In this document: positions 21,901 through 29,961 of the stretch, piece by piece | Numbering within the stretch: the first letter of the stretch is position 1 | How the letters are laid out: each line of letters opens with the position of its first letter | Assembly (NCBI GenBank): GCA_021739985.1 | Contig: JAIPAR010000004.1 | Span: forward strand, 1-40,998 | Source: Bacteroidales bacterium | GTDB lineage: Bacteria > Bacteroidota > Bacteroidia > Bacteroidales > M50B96 | Direction: 5' to 3' | DNA length: 40,998 nucleotides | The notes under the pieces: generated by a model | Databases searched by the model: none | The model's input: only the letters and a program-made list of their open reading frames with translations | Told to the model about the DNA's origin: nothing | Translations under genes and position numbers: made by a program

Positions 21901-24900
21901 GCGCCGTTATTACTTATACATTCAATTCTCCTGTCAACCTTACAGTCTTTATTGATACTGATTTTGAACTAACTGCTTTTACAAGCTATATCGAAGACCC
22001 AATCCATTTGAATGATAGTATCATGATTGAAGTAGGTTCCTATGTAAGTCCTCCTGCTCCATCTGCTAATAGTTTGTATGTTTGGAGTGGACAGTCTGCT
22101 ACATTCAATGTCAATAATCCGGATACTAACCTGGTATACAGTTGGTTTATGGCCGATACGACCTTCCTTGATTTTGGGAATAGTATATCAACTCCACCTT
22201 TATACGACACAGCTACCTATTATTTAGGAGCCTCAAGCGGAGGAGGAAGTGGTTCATTAACAACTGCTTATAATAGTAACAATGGATTGGCAAGTATCAT
22301 GTTCTCTGTACAGGCACTCAGTGGAAACATTACGATTGAATCATTTGATATCAATATTGATGGAACCACTCCGGTTGAAGTATTTTATCATGCCGGAGGT
22401 TTCTTAGGTGCAGAATCGAATCAAGCTCTATGGACCTTGTTAGGATCTCTTCCTTCGGTGACCAGCAATGGAGCAAATGTTCCAACACCTCTTGCCATTG
22501 GTGGTTTAATGATTCCTGCCGGTGAAACCTATGGTATTTTGATTACTACGACCAATAGCGGGATGAATTATACAACTTTAACCGTTCCCGAAACCTACAC
22601 AGATGGCAATATTACCCTGGTAACCGGAGCAGGAGTTCCTAATCCATTATCCACAACAATTAATTATCCTCGTGGATTTAACGGTACGGTTTATTATTCA
22701 AGTGGTAATGGTTGTGTAAGTGAATTGACCGAGGTTAATGCCTATGTTCAATATGCTGATTATGACGCAGCTGTTGTTGGATTGATTAGCCCTGAAAGTG
22801 GTTCATTCCTTTCCAGCGATTCAGTTATTGTTGCAATCTATAATAATGGTCTGAATCCTATTTCGAACTTCCCAATGAATTATACGGTAAATGGTACGAA
22901 TATGGTTTCTCAAACCTATGCCGGCACCATCATGCCTGGTGATACCGCCTATTTCACTTTCAGTACATTGGTGAATTTATCCGTTTTTGGTTCTTATGAT
23001 ATTTGTGTTACAGCGAATGTGGCTAATGATGGTTTAACTTCTAATGACACCTATTGTGGCAATGTTATTAACTACAACGGTAGCGGATTGAATTGTGCGG
23101 AAGCATTCCCTTATGGAACCATTAATGATCCATCTCAAAACTCAGCAACAACCTTTGCTTATGATTCTGAATGGTGGTCATTTGAAGTTCCATCAGGCTT
23201 ATCCTATGATAATGTGGTCATTTCGCTTTGCGGTTCGGGATTCGATACGTATTTATATTACTATACCGCATGTAACACGGCACCTGCTTCTTCCAATGAT
23301 AATTCGTGTGGAACAGCTTCCCAAATCTCACTAGGAACTACGGCTCTTACAGCAGGCATTTACTATGTGAAAGTAAGTGGCGCCTCCACCAACTTTGGTA
23401 CATATACCTTATCCATTACTGGTAATCTTATACCGAAGTTCATTGTTAACCTGACTGCATATGCCGCTGATTGTAATGGTACTGCTACGGGTGCAATTAC
23501 TTCCAATATTCTGCAAGGACCTACCGGTTCAAGTGCTACTTTGCCTGTTACTTACCATTGGTCAAATAATGCCAGTACGGAAGATATCACTAACATTGCT
23601 GCCGGTACTTACTTCGTCAGTGTTACAGATGCAACCGGTTGGACTGAAGTAGTGCAAGCTACTGTAACAGAACCTTCTGAGATAGTTATTACAACTGACT
23701 CTGTTTCACATAATACAGTCATTGGCGGCCATATTGGATCAATTGGCATCACTGTTACCGGTGGCGCAGGTTCATATACCTACTTATGGGGAAATGGAGC
23801 TACTACACAGGATTTGACTGATTTGTACGCAGGGATTTATGCCTTAACTGTAACAGACGCAAATGGATGTCAGGAGTCTATTTCGATTCCGGTGAACTCA
23901 CCTTCACCCTGGACTGCCACTCCAACTTCTATCAGCCATATTATTGTTATCCCACAAAACACCTTGATTACACTTGACTTATTGAATTTAAGTCCGGGTA
24001 GCTTTGTTGGAGTATTCTATGATTCATCTGGAACCTTAGCTTGCGGCGGTTGGGCATATTGGTCAGGAATGGCCACTACTTTAACTGCATATGGTGCATC
24101 AGCCGGACAAGAGAATGGGTTCAATCCGAATGAAACCTTCTATTGGAAAGTATATGATGCTGCATTGGGAGTTCAATATCCAGGAACAGCCACTTATAAT
24201 GTACCACAATATCCAAACAATAGTAGTTTTGCTCCTGGCGGCCTGAGTGGCTTAACCAAAATTGAGGCCTTCTCAATAATAACACAAACCATTCCTCTTC
24301 CTGAAGGTTGGAGTATCTGGTCCACTTATATTAGTCCTACCAACCCCAATATTCAAGTTGTAATGGCCGAAATTGCACCATGTCCTCCGGGCGTATCCAA
24401 AGTCGTCATTGTGAAGAATGGAGCAGGAGCTATTTATTGGCCAGCCTATTGTTTGAATATGATTGGAAATGTAATTGTTGGACAGGGATATCAGGTGAAG
24501 GTTGCCAATAGCGGTCAAGGAACAAGCTTTGGAGTAACCGGCTTAAAATTAAGTCCGAATACTCAATTTACAATTCCTGCCGGCTGGTCCTTTATCGCTT
24601 ATTTGAAAGATCAACCTGCCTCTGTTGTAACCATGCTTGCAGCCATTGCCCCTCAAGGGAACCCGGCCGGTTGTACTCAAATTGTAAAAAATGGAGCAGG
24701 TCAAATCTTTTGGCCACTCTATAGCCTCGTTACATTCCCGAATGGATTAATGTATCCCGGACAAGGTTATCAGCTTAAAAACAATTGTTCCGCACTTACT
24801 TTCTCGTATCCGGGAACAAAATCGGAAGATTTAAACTTCACTGAAGCTGCTACTCCTTCCCATTTTGGCTCAACCGTGAATACCGGCAACAATATGACAC

Positions 24901-25475
24901 TCGGAATTCCGGAAGATGCATGGATTTCAAAACCAAACTATGGGGATGAAATTGGAGTATTCAATGCTGAAAATCAACTGATTGGTGCTTCTGTTTATGA
25001 AGAAGGCTTTACAGCTATTACCATCTGGGGGAAAGAAATCATTAACCCGGAAGAAAAAGGTTCTATTGGAAGCCCTTTCTCTATCAAACTTTATAACACT
25101 ACCACTAATCAAGAATCGACCCTTACCGTTGACTCCTGGTTAGAAGGTGAGGCCGTTTATGCAGAAAACGGAATTGCTGTCGTTGAAAAATTTGCACCGT
25201 CTCTTATGATGGCTGATGAATGGTTCGTTGGCCAAAATAACCCTAACCCTTTCAACTCAAGCACAACCATTCCGGTTTATGCCCCCGTTGAAAACTACGT
25301 TGAAATAACATTATACAATACACTTGGAGAAATGATACAGGTTATCTATCAAGGAAATCTAAAAGCCGGAAATCATGAAATAAAAGTAAATGCTGAGCGT
25401 TTACCAGCTGGAAACTATTATTACAAATTTACGTCTGATAGTTTTGCATGTACTAAGTACATGACTATACAATAA
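12999..25475 (+). CDS. Giant multidomain T9SS-type secreted/surface protein (4158 aa)
   Basis: Signal peptide and choice-of-anchor-J-like N-terminus. Three tandem CARDB + parallel beta-helix units each ending in D[IM]DGxxR...TPDIGADE. Further CARDB-like repeats, a lamin-tail-like segment, a GEVED-like segment (VYADWNHDGVFSE...WGETEDYKVNI), a PPC-like segment, SprB-like repeats (YLWGNGATTQDLTDLYAGIYALTVTDANGC), and the duplicated GWS/YWP/GYQ module. T9SS type A tail: NNPNPFNSSTTIPVYAPVENYVEITLYNTLGEMI...LPAGNYYYKFTSDSFACTKYMTIQ. Confidence 0.92.
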   Translation: MKHHFYSFRMKVVMLSLMAIFLAMTSSAQITTYPYFENFDGASTWTSGGTGSTWALGVPAMTTINSAYSAPNVWATNLTGNYANSELSWIQSPEFSFVGLTAPVVEFKMWYVTQNVYTDGASLQYSLDQGTTWAHVGAEYGSILPDVNATNWYNENTIAGLEYKNGWAGNSGGWITGKYILNSPTVTNLANQASVTFRFLFGSNASTQNEGIAIDNFSVYQQPNTDIGIISLYSIESVCIGLNDVYAIVQNFGLNTITTFNANWEVNSVSQTGYLYSGSLATNATDTIYLGQYNFLQGTTYNVTASTANPNGTIDQNTFNDSYTITGLTTSLSGAYTVGTGADYATIDAAITALQNIGVCAPVIMNILPGTYTGNYSIGAVPGTNAVNTVTFTSSTGIATDVVLTYAAAGSTDYWTWRFNNTSYIILDKVTVVGTGATYARAVEFINAASFCTVSNCIINIPVGTSSYFVGVYANTTLENNITIANNIINNGYYGVYVRGASSSSYESNTVITGNTFNNPYYYGINLAYNNFPVISNNIININSASSTTYGIYNYYTIDAIIDGNTVTNSSASGTGYGIYSAYSDGAQKILNNRITMTNNGTVYALYDYYCDASPGNEALVANNFVYQGVGTGTAYGLYMYYSTYQNVYFNSIHITGGSSTAGKGMYFYSASTTASSIRVANNNVVNSGGGYAADILAASVTANYVSYSDYNNIYATGPVLVRWGATDMATLAAFQTATGSNANSVSVDPVFVSPTDLHTSNATLNAAAEPYASVTTDIDGELRDATTPDIGADEFTPAQNDAGVSAFVGINTVCPGTSDVIVSVGNYGLAILNTVQIHWTVNGVAQPVINATNLNLASGSMTDVTLGTFNFVAGTVYNLSAYTTLPNGSSDANHINDSTFVTGMETSLSGTYTVGATGNYLTIQDAVNALSSHGICGPVVINVEPGTYTGQATIGVINGSSATNTVLIQSSTGITNDVIVQYAGTASTDNWVLAFNGCDYVTVKTMTFLSTTSSTYGRVVMFDLGANYNTLDSCRVVSIVGTSSNASGIYSTTTGVDNFNTISNCSIENGYYGIYFYGSSSAMEDGNKFINNSITGFYYYGIYSGYSLNIQTIGNLIANGSNSSTNYALRYYYNDGQSIITGNNIIGTNTSTFYGLYYYYCDPDTSAPSLIANNFISYQGGTTATAYGLYVYNSMATQIYNNSVNILTGSATASAAAYYFYTTGTTYANTAIYWLDSKNNNFVNTGSGYSYLINEGVYQLGSMTSDHNNLYVSGTNLTKVGTVNQTTLTAWQNYYPGDVKNVNPGYVSSSDLHTNSGDLDGFGVPLAEVATDIDGEARDASTPDIGADEYTPASFDCGVVNILNLSGVCPGTIPVEVVIQNFGLDTLTTAWIHWTINGVAQTTYIWTGSIAPLETDTALVGSYTFTSGTFYTVEAHTSHPNNGSDGNAQNDAYTTPGFETAMFGTYTVGATGDFLTITEAAQALMVNGICDDVIISITPGTYNESVMLNDVVGVGPNATITFQSSTGVNTDVIVTFTGTSAINYVFQITSADYVTIQNMTLTNTASATYGKVFSLTGGSDHITINNNLINSITGSSSSAAGIYATGLNNYLTISNNTIKYGYYGIYAYGSSSALNEGTQILNNNVTDFYYYGIYAYYHNNARLEGNFVETAAASTSTTVYVLTAGYCDGESVIANNDVRDARSSSTVYGLRVYYCDAPSMAQATLVYNNRVSITGTKTSVYAFYIYYSAYAKCYYNSVNVTTGTSTCRAAYLYSSTTGVYNTVMKNNSIVANVNAAAFSIYYYGPATGLTSDHNNYYNNGTNFGYNNANVITQASWQAVYPGDVISTGSAYVSNTNLHSLSAMLDGQGTPILEVTVDMDGDVRNTLTPDIGADEFELLAYDLELANVYTLGEIPQEAGDNHVMVARVINAGTQTQYNKTITLQITGANTQTVTANIDTIVGGAIKYINFQPYTLTNLGWNTLNVSIESDQNNNNNSLTLPQLATTNVMTFADTTVSTGNGGNNDADGHIYWNKYYINGLKSVTQVTAYITGDANNVGNTVYGAVMDMNNNLLGITNPHMIAANELDTYITMTFADPSGLTFANEYAYVGFVQTPTVASAYFPIGYQDEIPMRPETYYYSSNMNGSGFTLYTNNRRWMIKAVLEDPAPYNAAVIAVVAPVSETCGLGNENIIATTLNYGSDTITTYTMSYQVNGGSIVTENVIATLIPGATYNYTFNQAYNFVAPTADSTFTIKVWATLAGDTLHANDTILVAVNSLYVPIAPVANIGTTIFGTNGTFSASAADTIAWFMDPQGLVSLGFGDSITYGPLFDTTTIYASAIIPSGTVALTEFMIGDPDFIEIQNISSGQIDATGWVVAVSNSYTDINSVNANLWNLGVMPAGQVLYKSDSSTDNYWGSNLFWNPGAVPSYRGWAIILDNLGNIVDFANWGWTDAELATFSAAINGFTVNFASAWSGGYINASTNYLTRTNYDTDTPGDWLVSAAGNIGFANPTLAITSSTGSGCASDLVPVTVNVTNIPINDAGVSVIISPQSGFELGMETICVEIQNLGSVAAVNFPITVSVDNGFQLTDYVTTPLAAGSTAQFCFNFPVDLTPFGTYELCVYTQFAGDGYAANDTLCTTIINDSSMCASYATSTSYEEIIEVGFAGYVNNTGPAYGATYSNFTGLGPVADLIPGMTYPLHITSYFAPGYTTIYTCYAKVYADWNHDGVFSETTELIYGALTNSNSTINGTFTVPGNAYIGVVNLRVVMEETSAAANVSACGTYSWGETEDYKVNIQAPSPWDVATMAITQPSGTLIQGQISPVVATVYNIGTETITSLVIEYTINGGAPVSYNWSGSLASFSNTSVTLPSFVIPGGNYTICVTSILANDANASNNSYCGTYFALPQFDLEMTAILAPESGCDYNYQDVTVTFTNLGDTITDPIQLGYQLNTMSNPHIENFTGVILPGAVITYTFNSPVNLTVFIDTDFELTAFTSYIEDPIHLNDSIMIEVGSYVSPPAPSANSLYVWSGQSATFNVNNPDTNLVYSWFMADTTFLDFGNSISTPPLYDTATYYLGASSGGGSGSLTTAYNSNNGLASIMFSVQALSGNITIESFDINIDGTTPVEVFYHAGGFLGAESNQALWTLLGSLPSVTSNGANVPTPLAIGGLMIPAGETYGILITTTNSGMNYTTLTVPETYTDGNITLVTGAGVPNPLSTTINYPRGFNGTVYYSSGNGCVSELTEVNAYVQYADYDAAVVGLISPESGSFLSSDSVIVAIYNNGLNPISNFPMNYTVNGTNMVSQTYAGTIMPGDTAYFTFSTLVNLSVFGSYDICVTANVANDGLTSNDTYCGNVINYNGSGLNCAEAFPYGTINDPSQNSATTFAYDSEWWSFEVPSGLSYDNVVISLCGSGFDTYLYYYTACNTAPASSNDNSCGTASQISLGTTALTAGIYYVKVSGASTNFGTYTLSITGNLIPKFIVNLTAYAADCNGTATGAITSNILQGPTGSSATLPVTYHWSNNASTEDITNIAAGTYFVSVTDATGWTEVVQATVTEPSEIVITTDSVSHNTVIGGHIGSIGITVTGGAGSYTYLWGNGATTQDLTDLYAGIYALTVTDANGCQESISIPVNSPSPWTATPTSISHIIVIPQNTLITLDLLNLSPGSFVGVFYDSSGTLACGGWAYWSGMATTLTAYGASAGQENGFNPNETFYWKVYDAALGVQYPGTATYNVPQYPNNSSFAPGGLSGLTKIEAFSIITQTIPLPEGWSIWSTYISPTNPNIQVVMAEIAPCPPGVSKVVIVKNGAGAIYWPAYCLNMIGNVIVGQGYQVKVANSGQGTSFGVTGLKLSPNTQFTIPAGWSFIAYLKDQPASVVTMLAAIAPQGNPAGCTQIVKNGAGQIFWPLYSLVTFPNGLMYPGQGYQLKNNCSALTFSYPGTKSEDLNFTEAATPSHFGSTVNTGNNMTLGIPEDAWISKPNYGDEIGVFNAENQLIGASVYEEGFTAITIWGKEIINPEEKGSIGSPFSIKLYNTTTNQESTLTVDSWLEGEAVYAENGIAVVEKFAPSLMMADEWFVGQNNPNPFNSSTTIPVYAPVENYVEITLYNTLGEMIQVIYQGNLKAGNHEIKVNAERLPAGNYYYKFTSDSFACTKYMTIQ
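13663..18690 (+). repeat. Three tandem protein-level repeat units (CARDB-like + right-handed beta-helix), ~1.65-1.73 kb each
   Basis: Approximate unit boundaries 13663-15395, 15396-17058 and 17059-18690. Each starts with DxGVxxxxxxxxVCPG/IG...VxNxGL, has a TVGATGDYLTIxxAxxAL...GICxPVxINxxPGTY segment, many YYGIYxYY strands, and ends with DIDGExRDAxTPDIGADE. Confidence 0.85.
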
Positions 25476-25500
25476 CCTCTATCATTTTAGTTAACATTTC

Positions 25501-25534
25501 AGAAGGCTGTCGGGATGACAGCCTTCTCGTTTTT
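25501..25534 (+). terminator. Rho-independent terminator after the giant T9SS gene
   Basis: Perfect 11-bp stem AGAAGGCTGTC-GGGAT-GACAGCCTTCT followed by CGTTTTT. Confidence 0.88.
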
Positions 25535-25570
25535 AACAGCTATTATTAAACATACTAATCCTGTGAAATT

Positions 25571-25585
25571 TTAACAAATTGTTAA
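25571..25585. promoter_or_regulatory. Inverted repeat TTAACAA-A-TTGTTAA upstream of thioredoxin-T9SS gene
   Basis: Perfect 7-bp arms around a single A, 66 nt upstream of the ATG at 25651. Confidence 0.5.
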
Positions 25586-25650
25586 GTCTGCGCGGAAAAT
25601 TATTTTTATCTTAGTGCCCTATTTAAATTTGATAACTAACACCTATAATT

Positions 25651-27282
25651 ATGAAGAAAAATCTACTCTTACTTCTTGCTTTATTAGTAAGTTTTTCAGT
25701 ATTCAGCCAATACAGAGCTATGAATGTTGAACCAGCAAAAAACCCGGCTCCTAAAAGTGTTGCCGCTCTTGCTCCTAACTTTACTACAACAGACATCAAT
25801 GGTAACACGTACACTTTATACGATTACCTCAATGCCGGTAAAACAGTAATCATCGATATGATGGCTACTTGGTGTGAACCTTGTTGGAACTTCCATACAA
25901 ATGGAGCCTTAGAAGATGTTTATAACACCTACGGACCAAACGGCACCAATGAAATTATGGTGTTTATGATGGAAGCTGACGACACAACTCCTCTTTCTGA
26001 ACTCACCGCTTCAACTTTAGGTGACTGGACTGCCGGAACTCCTCAACCAATTTGTAATGATGATAATATTGCTGCATTATTCAATCTTCAATATTATCCT
26101 ACTATTTTGATGATTTGCCCAACAGGCGATTATTATGAAGTTGGACAAGGTATCACTGCTTATTTTACCGCTGCTGAATATTATGCATTCGCACAACAAT
26201 GTCCTACCACTGCTGATGCTCCTATTTGCGACTTCTCTTTCAGTCCAAATGCTACCATGGGTTCAACCGTAACTTTTACCGACGAATCATGGGCTCTTCC
26301 TACTTCATGGAGCTGGACTTTTGAACAAGGAACTCCTACTTCATCAACGAATCAAAACCCAACTTGTGTTTGGAATGTAGCAGGTGTTTATGATATCACT
26401 TTGATTGCTTCCAATGCAAACGGTGCTGGTACTGCTGTTACCAAACAAATTACCATTATTGACCCGGCTGCTACCAATAATTTGAATGTTACTTTCGAAG
26501 AATGTATGACCAACTGGACAGGTGATTTTTCTCCTTATCAGTGGACAACTGTTGACTTAGACTTAGGTAATGTATGGGGTGATTTCTCTGATGTAGGAGT
26601 TAGCGGTCCAATGGCTTTCAATGTTTATGATCATGCTGAAGCAATGGCTACGGTTGGTAATGGTTTAGCTCCTCATGGTGGAAACAAAGCTGGTATGGTT
26701 ATGAATACTATAACCGCAAGTGCTCCAAACAATGACTGGTTCATTTCTCCACTTATCAATTTAGGAACCAACTCTTCAATTAGTATGTGGGCTGCTTCTT
26801 TATCAACAGATTGGGGCGCAGAAGAATTTTATATCGCCGTTTCTACTACAGATAACGCTCCTGGCAGTTTTATCAACGTTTCTCCTTTAAACACTCCTGG
26901 TGAAGCTTATACAAACTATACTGCTGATCTGAATGCTTATAATAACATGCCAGTTTATATTGGTATTCATTGTGTAAGTAATGACCATTTTGTATTATTT
27001 GTTGATGACATTGTAATCAATACAACTACAATTGGTATTGACGAAAATGCTGCCGTTGCTGTTCGCGTTTATCCTAACCCTTCAACAGGTACCGTTAATG
27101 TTGAAAACGCTCAAGGTAGTTCAATTCAAATTTACAACATGATTGGTGAAGTTGTTGCTTCACAAGCTAAAGCTAATCAGTTCGAATCATTCGACCTTTC
27201 AACTCTTAGCAATGGTACTTATTTCGTAAAAGTTATTTCTGAAGCACTGGTTTCTACTCAAAAAGTAGTTATCAATAAATAA
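25651..27282 (+). CDS. Secreted thioredoxin-like protein with PKD, choice-of-anchor J-like and T9SS type A domains
   Basis: Signal peptide; DYLNAGKTVIIDMMATWCEPCWNF (CxxC, CEPC); PKD-like FTDESWALPTSWSWTFEQGTPTSSTNQNPTCVWNVAGVYDITLIASN; C-terminal VYPNPSTGTVNVENAQGSSIQIYNMIGEVV...LSNGTYFVKVISEALVSTQKVVINK. Confidence 0.92.
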   Translation: MKKNLLLLLALLVSFSVFSQYRAMNVEPAKNPAPKSVAALAPNFTTTDINGNTYTLYDYLNAGKTVIIDMMATWCEPCWNFHTNGALEDVYNTYGPNGTNEIMVFMMEADDTTPLSELTASTLGDWTAGTPQPICNDDNIAALFNLQYYPTILMICPTGDYYEVGQGITAYFTAAEYYAFAQQCPTTADAPICDFSFSPNATMGSTVTFTDESWALPTSWSWTFEQGTPTSSTNQNPTCVWNVAGVYDITLIASNANGAGTAVTKQITIIDPAATNNLNVTFEECMTNWTGDFSPYQWTTVDLDLGNVWGDFSDVGVSGPMAFNVYDHAEAMATVGNGLAPHGGNKAGMVMNTITASAPNNDWFISPLINLGTNSSISMWAASLSTDWGAEEFYIAVSTTDNAPGSFINVSPLNTPGEAYTNYTADLNAYNNMPVYIGIHCVSNDHFVLFVDDIVINTTTIGIDENAAVAVRVYPNPSTGTVNVENAQGSSIQIYNMIGEVVASQAKANQFESFDLSTLSNGTYFVKVISEALVSTQKVVINK

Positions 27283-27302
27283 GCTTCCAGCTTGATACAT
27301 AG

Positions 27303-27334
27303 AAAAGGGTGCCCGATAGGAGCACCCTTTTTTT
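27303..27334. terminator. Bidirectional terminator between convergent thioredoxin-T9SS and epimerase genes
   Basis: AAAAGGGTGC-CCGATAGGA-GCACCCTTTTTTT, with A and T tracts on both sides. Confidence 0.85.
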
Positions 27335-27369
27335 ATCCTTTTAAGTGATCGGTTTCTGACTAAACGATT

Positions 27370-28365
27370 CTATTCACCAAATACTTTGAACCATTCCGCC
27401 ATGCGGGTTAGTCCTTCTTTTACATCGGTAGTAGGCTGATATCCATAATCTTGCTGTAATCTGGTTACATCCGAATAAGTCCTGTAAACATCCCCAATGC
27501 GCATCGGACGATATATGATTTTTGCGCTGATTTGAAGCACATCTTCCAGGGTTGCAATAAAATCATTCAAATTCACCGGATTGGAGTTCCCAATATTATA
27601 TACTTCATACACCGATTGCTGATTCATCGTTAAACGAATCCCCTGCACGATATCATCCACATACGTAAAATCTCGTTCCAGATTGCCGTTGTTGAACACA
27701 TCAATACTATCGCCGGCCAATATTTTCTTCATAAAAATATAAGGTGCCATATCAGGCCTTCCCCAAGGTCCATACACGGTAAAAAATCGTAATCCGGTGG
27801 TTTTAAGCTGATACAAATGGCTATAGGAATAAGCCATTAATTCATTCGCCTTTTTGGTAGCTGCATACATTGAAATAGGATTGTCAACCCGATCTTCTTC
27901 CCGAAACGGGACATCTTCCCGATTTCCATAAACCGAACTGGAACTAGCATAGATAAAGTGCTTGACTCCGGCATGCCTGGAGGCATCCAGCAAATTGATA
28001 AAGCCTACCACATTTGTATCTACATAAGTATGCGGATTTTGTAACGAATATTGAACTCCGGCCTGTGCAGCCAGATTAATAATGATATCAAATTTTTCCT
28101 GATGAAATAAGGCTTCAACTGCCTGGCGGTTGGTAATATCCATCTTTACAAATGAATAGGATGGATGTAACCGACTTGGATACAATGTATGGTCTTCCGG
28201 CTCAAGGGTATCAATCCCTAAAATCGGAAGCTTTTTGGTCTTTAAACTGCGCGCGTAGTAGTCATTAATATTATCCAGCCCAATTATCTCAAAGCCTTCT
28301 TTAATCAATAATTCGGTTAAATGATACCCAATAAAGCCCAGGCCTCCTGTAACTAATATTTTCAT
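27370..28365 (-). CDS. NAD-dependent epimerase, UDP-glucuronate 4-epimerase-like
   Basis: Rossmann motif GGLGFIGYHL, AAQAGVQYSLQNP, SSSSVYG and YAATKKANE catalytic YxxxK. Confidence 0.88.
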   Translation of the reverse strand: MKILVTGGLGFIGYHLTELLIKEGFEIIGLDNINDYYARSLKTKKLPILGIDTLEPEDHTLYPSRLHPSYSFVKMDITNRQAVEALFHQEKFDIIINLAAQAGVQYSLQNPHTYVDTNVVGFINLLDASRHAGVKHFIYASSSSVYGNREDVPFREEDRVDNPISMYAATKKANELMAYSYSHLYQLKTTGLRFFTVYGPWGRPDMAPYIFMKKILAGDSIDVFNNGNLERDFTYVDDIVQGIRLTMNQQSVYEVYNIGNSNPVNLNDFIATLEDVLQISAKIIYRPMRIGDVYRTYSDVTRLQQDYGYQPTTDVKEGLTRMAEWFKVFGE

Positions 28366-28477
28366 TTGATTTATTTTATAGGATGATTATTTTCGCACCA
28401 GATTTCTTTCTCCTAAGGGATTATATGGCGGATGCGTTTTCGTTCACGTGTTTTTCATGGATGACTAAGCTGTAAGT

Positions 28478-29056
28478 TTAATCCCGTTTCCGGATTTTAC
28501 TTACAAGACCATCTTCCAAGCGATAATACTCCTTGCTCTCCGGACAAATTGCTTCTCCGTTGACAAATTCAAGCCTATGTCCATACTCACTCATCCAGCC
28601 AATCTGACGAGCCGGATTGCCAACCACCAACGCATAGGGCTTAACTTCTTTGGTTATCACAGCACCTGCTCCGATAAAGGCAAACTCCCCAATATCATGT
28701 CCACAAACAATCGTTGCATTGGCTCCGATACTGGCACCGTGCCTGACAATGGTTTTCGTGTAAATTCCCCGCCGATTGACTGCTGAGCGTGGATTTATCA
28801 CATTAGTAAAAACCATCGACGGACCCAGAAAAACATCATCCTCACAAATTACCCCCGTATAAATGGAAACATTATTCTGCACCTTCACATTATTTCCCAA
28901 CACAACTTCCGGAGAGATTACCACATTTTGTCCAATGTTGCAATTTTCACCTAATTGGCAGTGACTCATGATATGTGAAAAATGCCAGATTTTAGTTCCT
29001 TTCCCGATGGTACAAGGCTCATCAATTACTGCGGTTTCATGTGCAAAATAACTCAT
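28478..29056 (-). CDS. Left-handed beta-helix acyltransferase, WbpD/WlbB-like UDP-sugar N-acetyltransferase
   Basis: Hexapeptide repeats; [31 protein letters not shown] and [56 protein letters not shown]. Confidence 0.85.
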   Translation of the reverse strand: MSYFAHETAVIDEPCTIGKGTKIWHFSHIMSHCQLGENCNIGQNVVISPEVVLGNNVKVQNNVSIYTGVICEDDVFLGPSMVFTNVINPRSAVNRRGIYTKTIVRHGASIGANATIVCGHDIGEFAFIGAGAVITKEVKPYALVVGNPARQIGWMSEYGHRLEFVNGEAICPESKEYYRLEDGLVSKIRKRD

Positions 29057-29114
29057 AGGCTGCGAATTTTATGGTTTATGTAAATTTTCTTCTGATTTAG
29101 TTAATCCTAAATGG

Positions 29115-29615
29115 TTATAATCCTTCTACTTTATTCCGATGGACCTGAGCAATGAGACTCATCCCCAATTGATTAATACGTATCCTTAACTTATTTTTTC
29201 CAATACTCTCGATGATACCCGTCTTTCCCGCTAAAGGTCCTTCCTGAATGACCACAGGTTGATTCTTTTCGAACTGAATATCATAATTTGTGGTTTGCTC
29301 TAAAAATAATTTAATCGCCTCAATCTCATAATCAGCTATTATCGCAGGTTTTCCCAGATAATATACAAGTCTTGAGATGCCTTTAATCTCATTCATAATA
29401 TGAAAATCAATCGGTCGGATTTTTAGGAAAACATAGGATGTAAACAGTACCACTTCCACTTTTTTCTTGCGGTCTGACCACTGTCGAACTTCCGTACGAA
29501 CCGGACAATAGGTTTCAATACCTGCTTCGTTCAATAGTTTTTCAACTTTTTTTTCTTGTCGCGAAGAAGTATAGATGGCATGCCAGGTTCGGGGTATAAG
29601 CTGACTGTCTGTCAT
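29115..29615 (-). CDS. NusG-like (UpxY-type) transcription antitermination protein
   Basis: [59 protein letters not shown]-like domain and KOW-like [22 protein letters not shown]. Start at MTDSQ is preferred over the track start (29633). Confidence 0.85.
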   Translation of the reverse strand: MTDSQLIPRTWHAIYTSSRQEKKVEKLLNEAGIETYCPVRTEVRQWSDRKKKVEVVLFTSYVFLKIRPIDFHIMNEIKGISRLVYYLGKPAIIADYEIEAIKLFLEQTTNYDIQFEKNQPVVIQEGPLAGKTGIIESIGKNKLRIRINQLGMSLIAQVHRNKVEGL

Positions 29616-29696
29616 AAGGAGCAATTTCCACAAAACTATAAAATTTCCATGGAAGACAAAGCCATCAGGGATTAATCACTTTTTCTTAAAAAATCC

Positions 29697-29704
29697 TAGC
29701 TTTG
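29697..29704 (+). promoter_or_regulatory. -7 element (TAGCTTTG) for tatA-leuS
   Basis: Exact TAnnTTTG match 41 nt upstream of the tatA ATG. Confidence 0.6.
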
Positions 29705-29745
29705 CGAACGAGAATATAATTCTAAACGATTTAATTCACAATACG

Positions 29746-29958
29746 ATGAATACAATTAACCTCATGGTTTTGTTAGGAGCAATGGGCCCCTGGCAAATAG
29801 TTCTTATTATCCTTGCTGTTTTATTGTTATTTGGTGGAAAGAAAATTCCTGAGCTAATGCGTGGCCTGGGTCAAGGCTTGCAGGAGTTTAAAAAGGCCTC
29901 CAAAACAGAAGAAGAAAAAAAATCAAACGAAACCGAGAAAGATTCAGAGAAAAAGTAA
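29746..29958 (+). CDS. tatA: Sec-independent protein translocase TatA/TatE
   Basis: Single N-terminal TM followed by [25 protein letters not shown] and an acidic/basic tail. Confidence 0.93.
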   Translation: MNTINLMVLLGAMGPWQIVLIILAVLLLFGGKKIPELMRGLGQGLQEFKKASKTEEEKKSNETEKDSEKK

Positions 29959-29961
29959 GTT

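Noticed and set aside
13013-25112. Many 60-102 aa ORFs on the opposite strand or in other frames inside the giant gene
   Set aside because: All lie within a strongly coding frame with clear domain structure. Their proteins show no recognisable motifs and look like shadow ORFs from repetitive codon composition.
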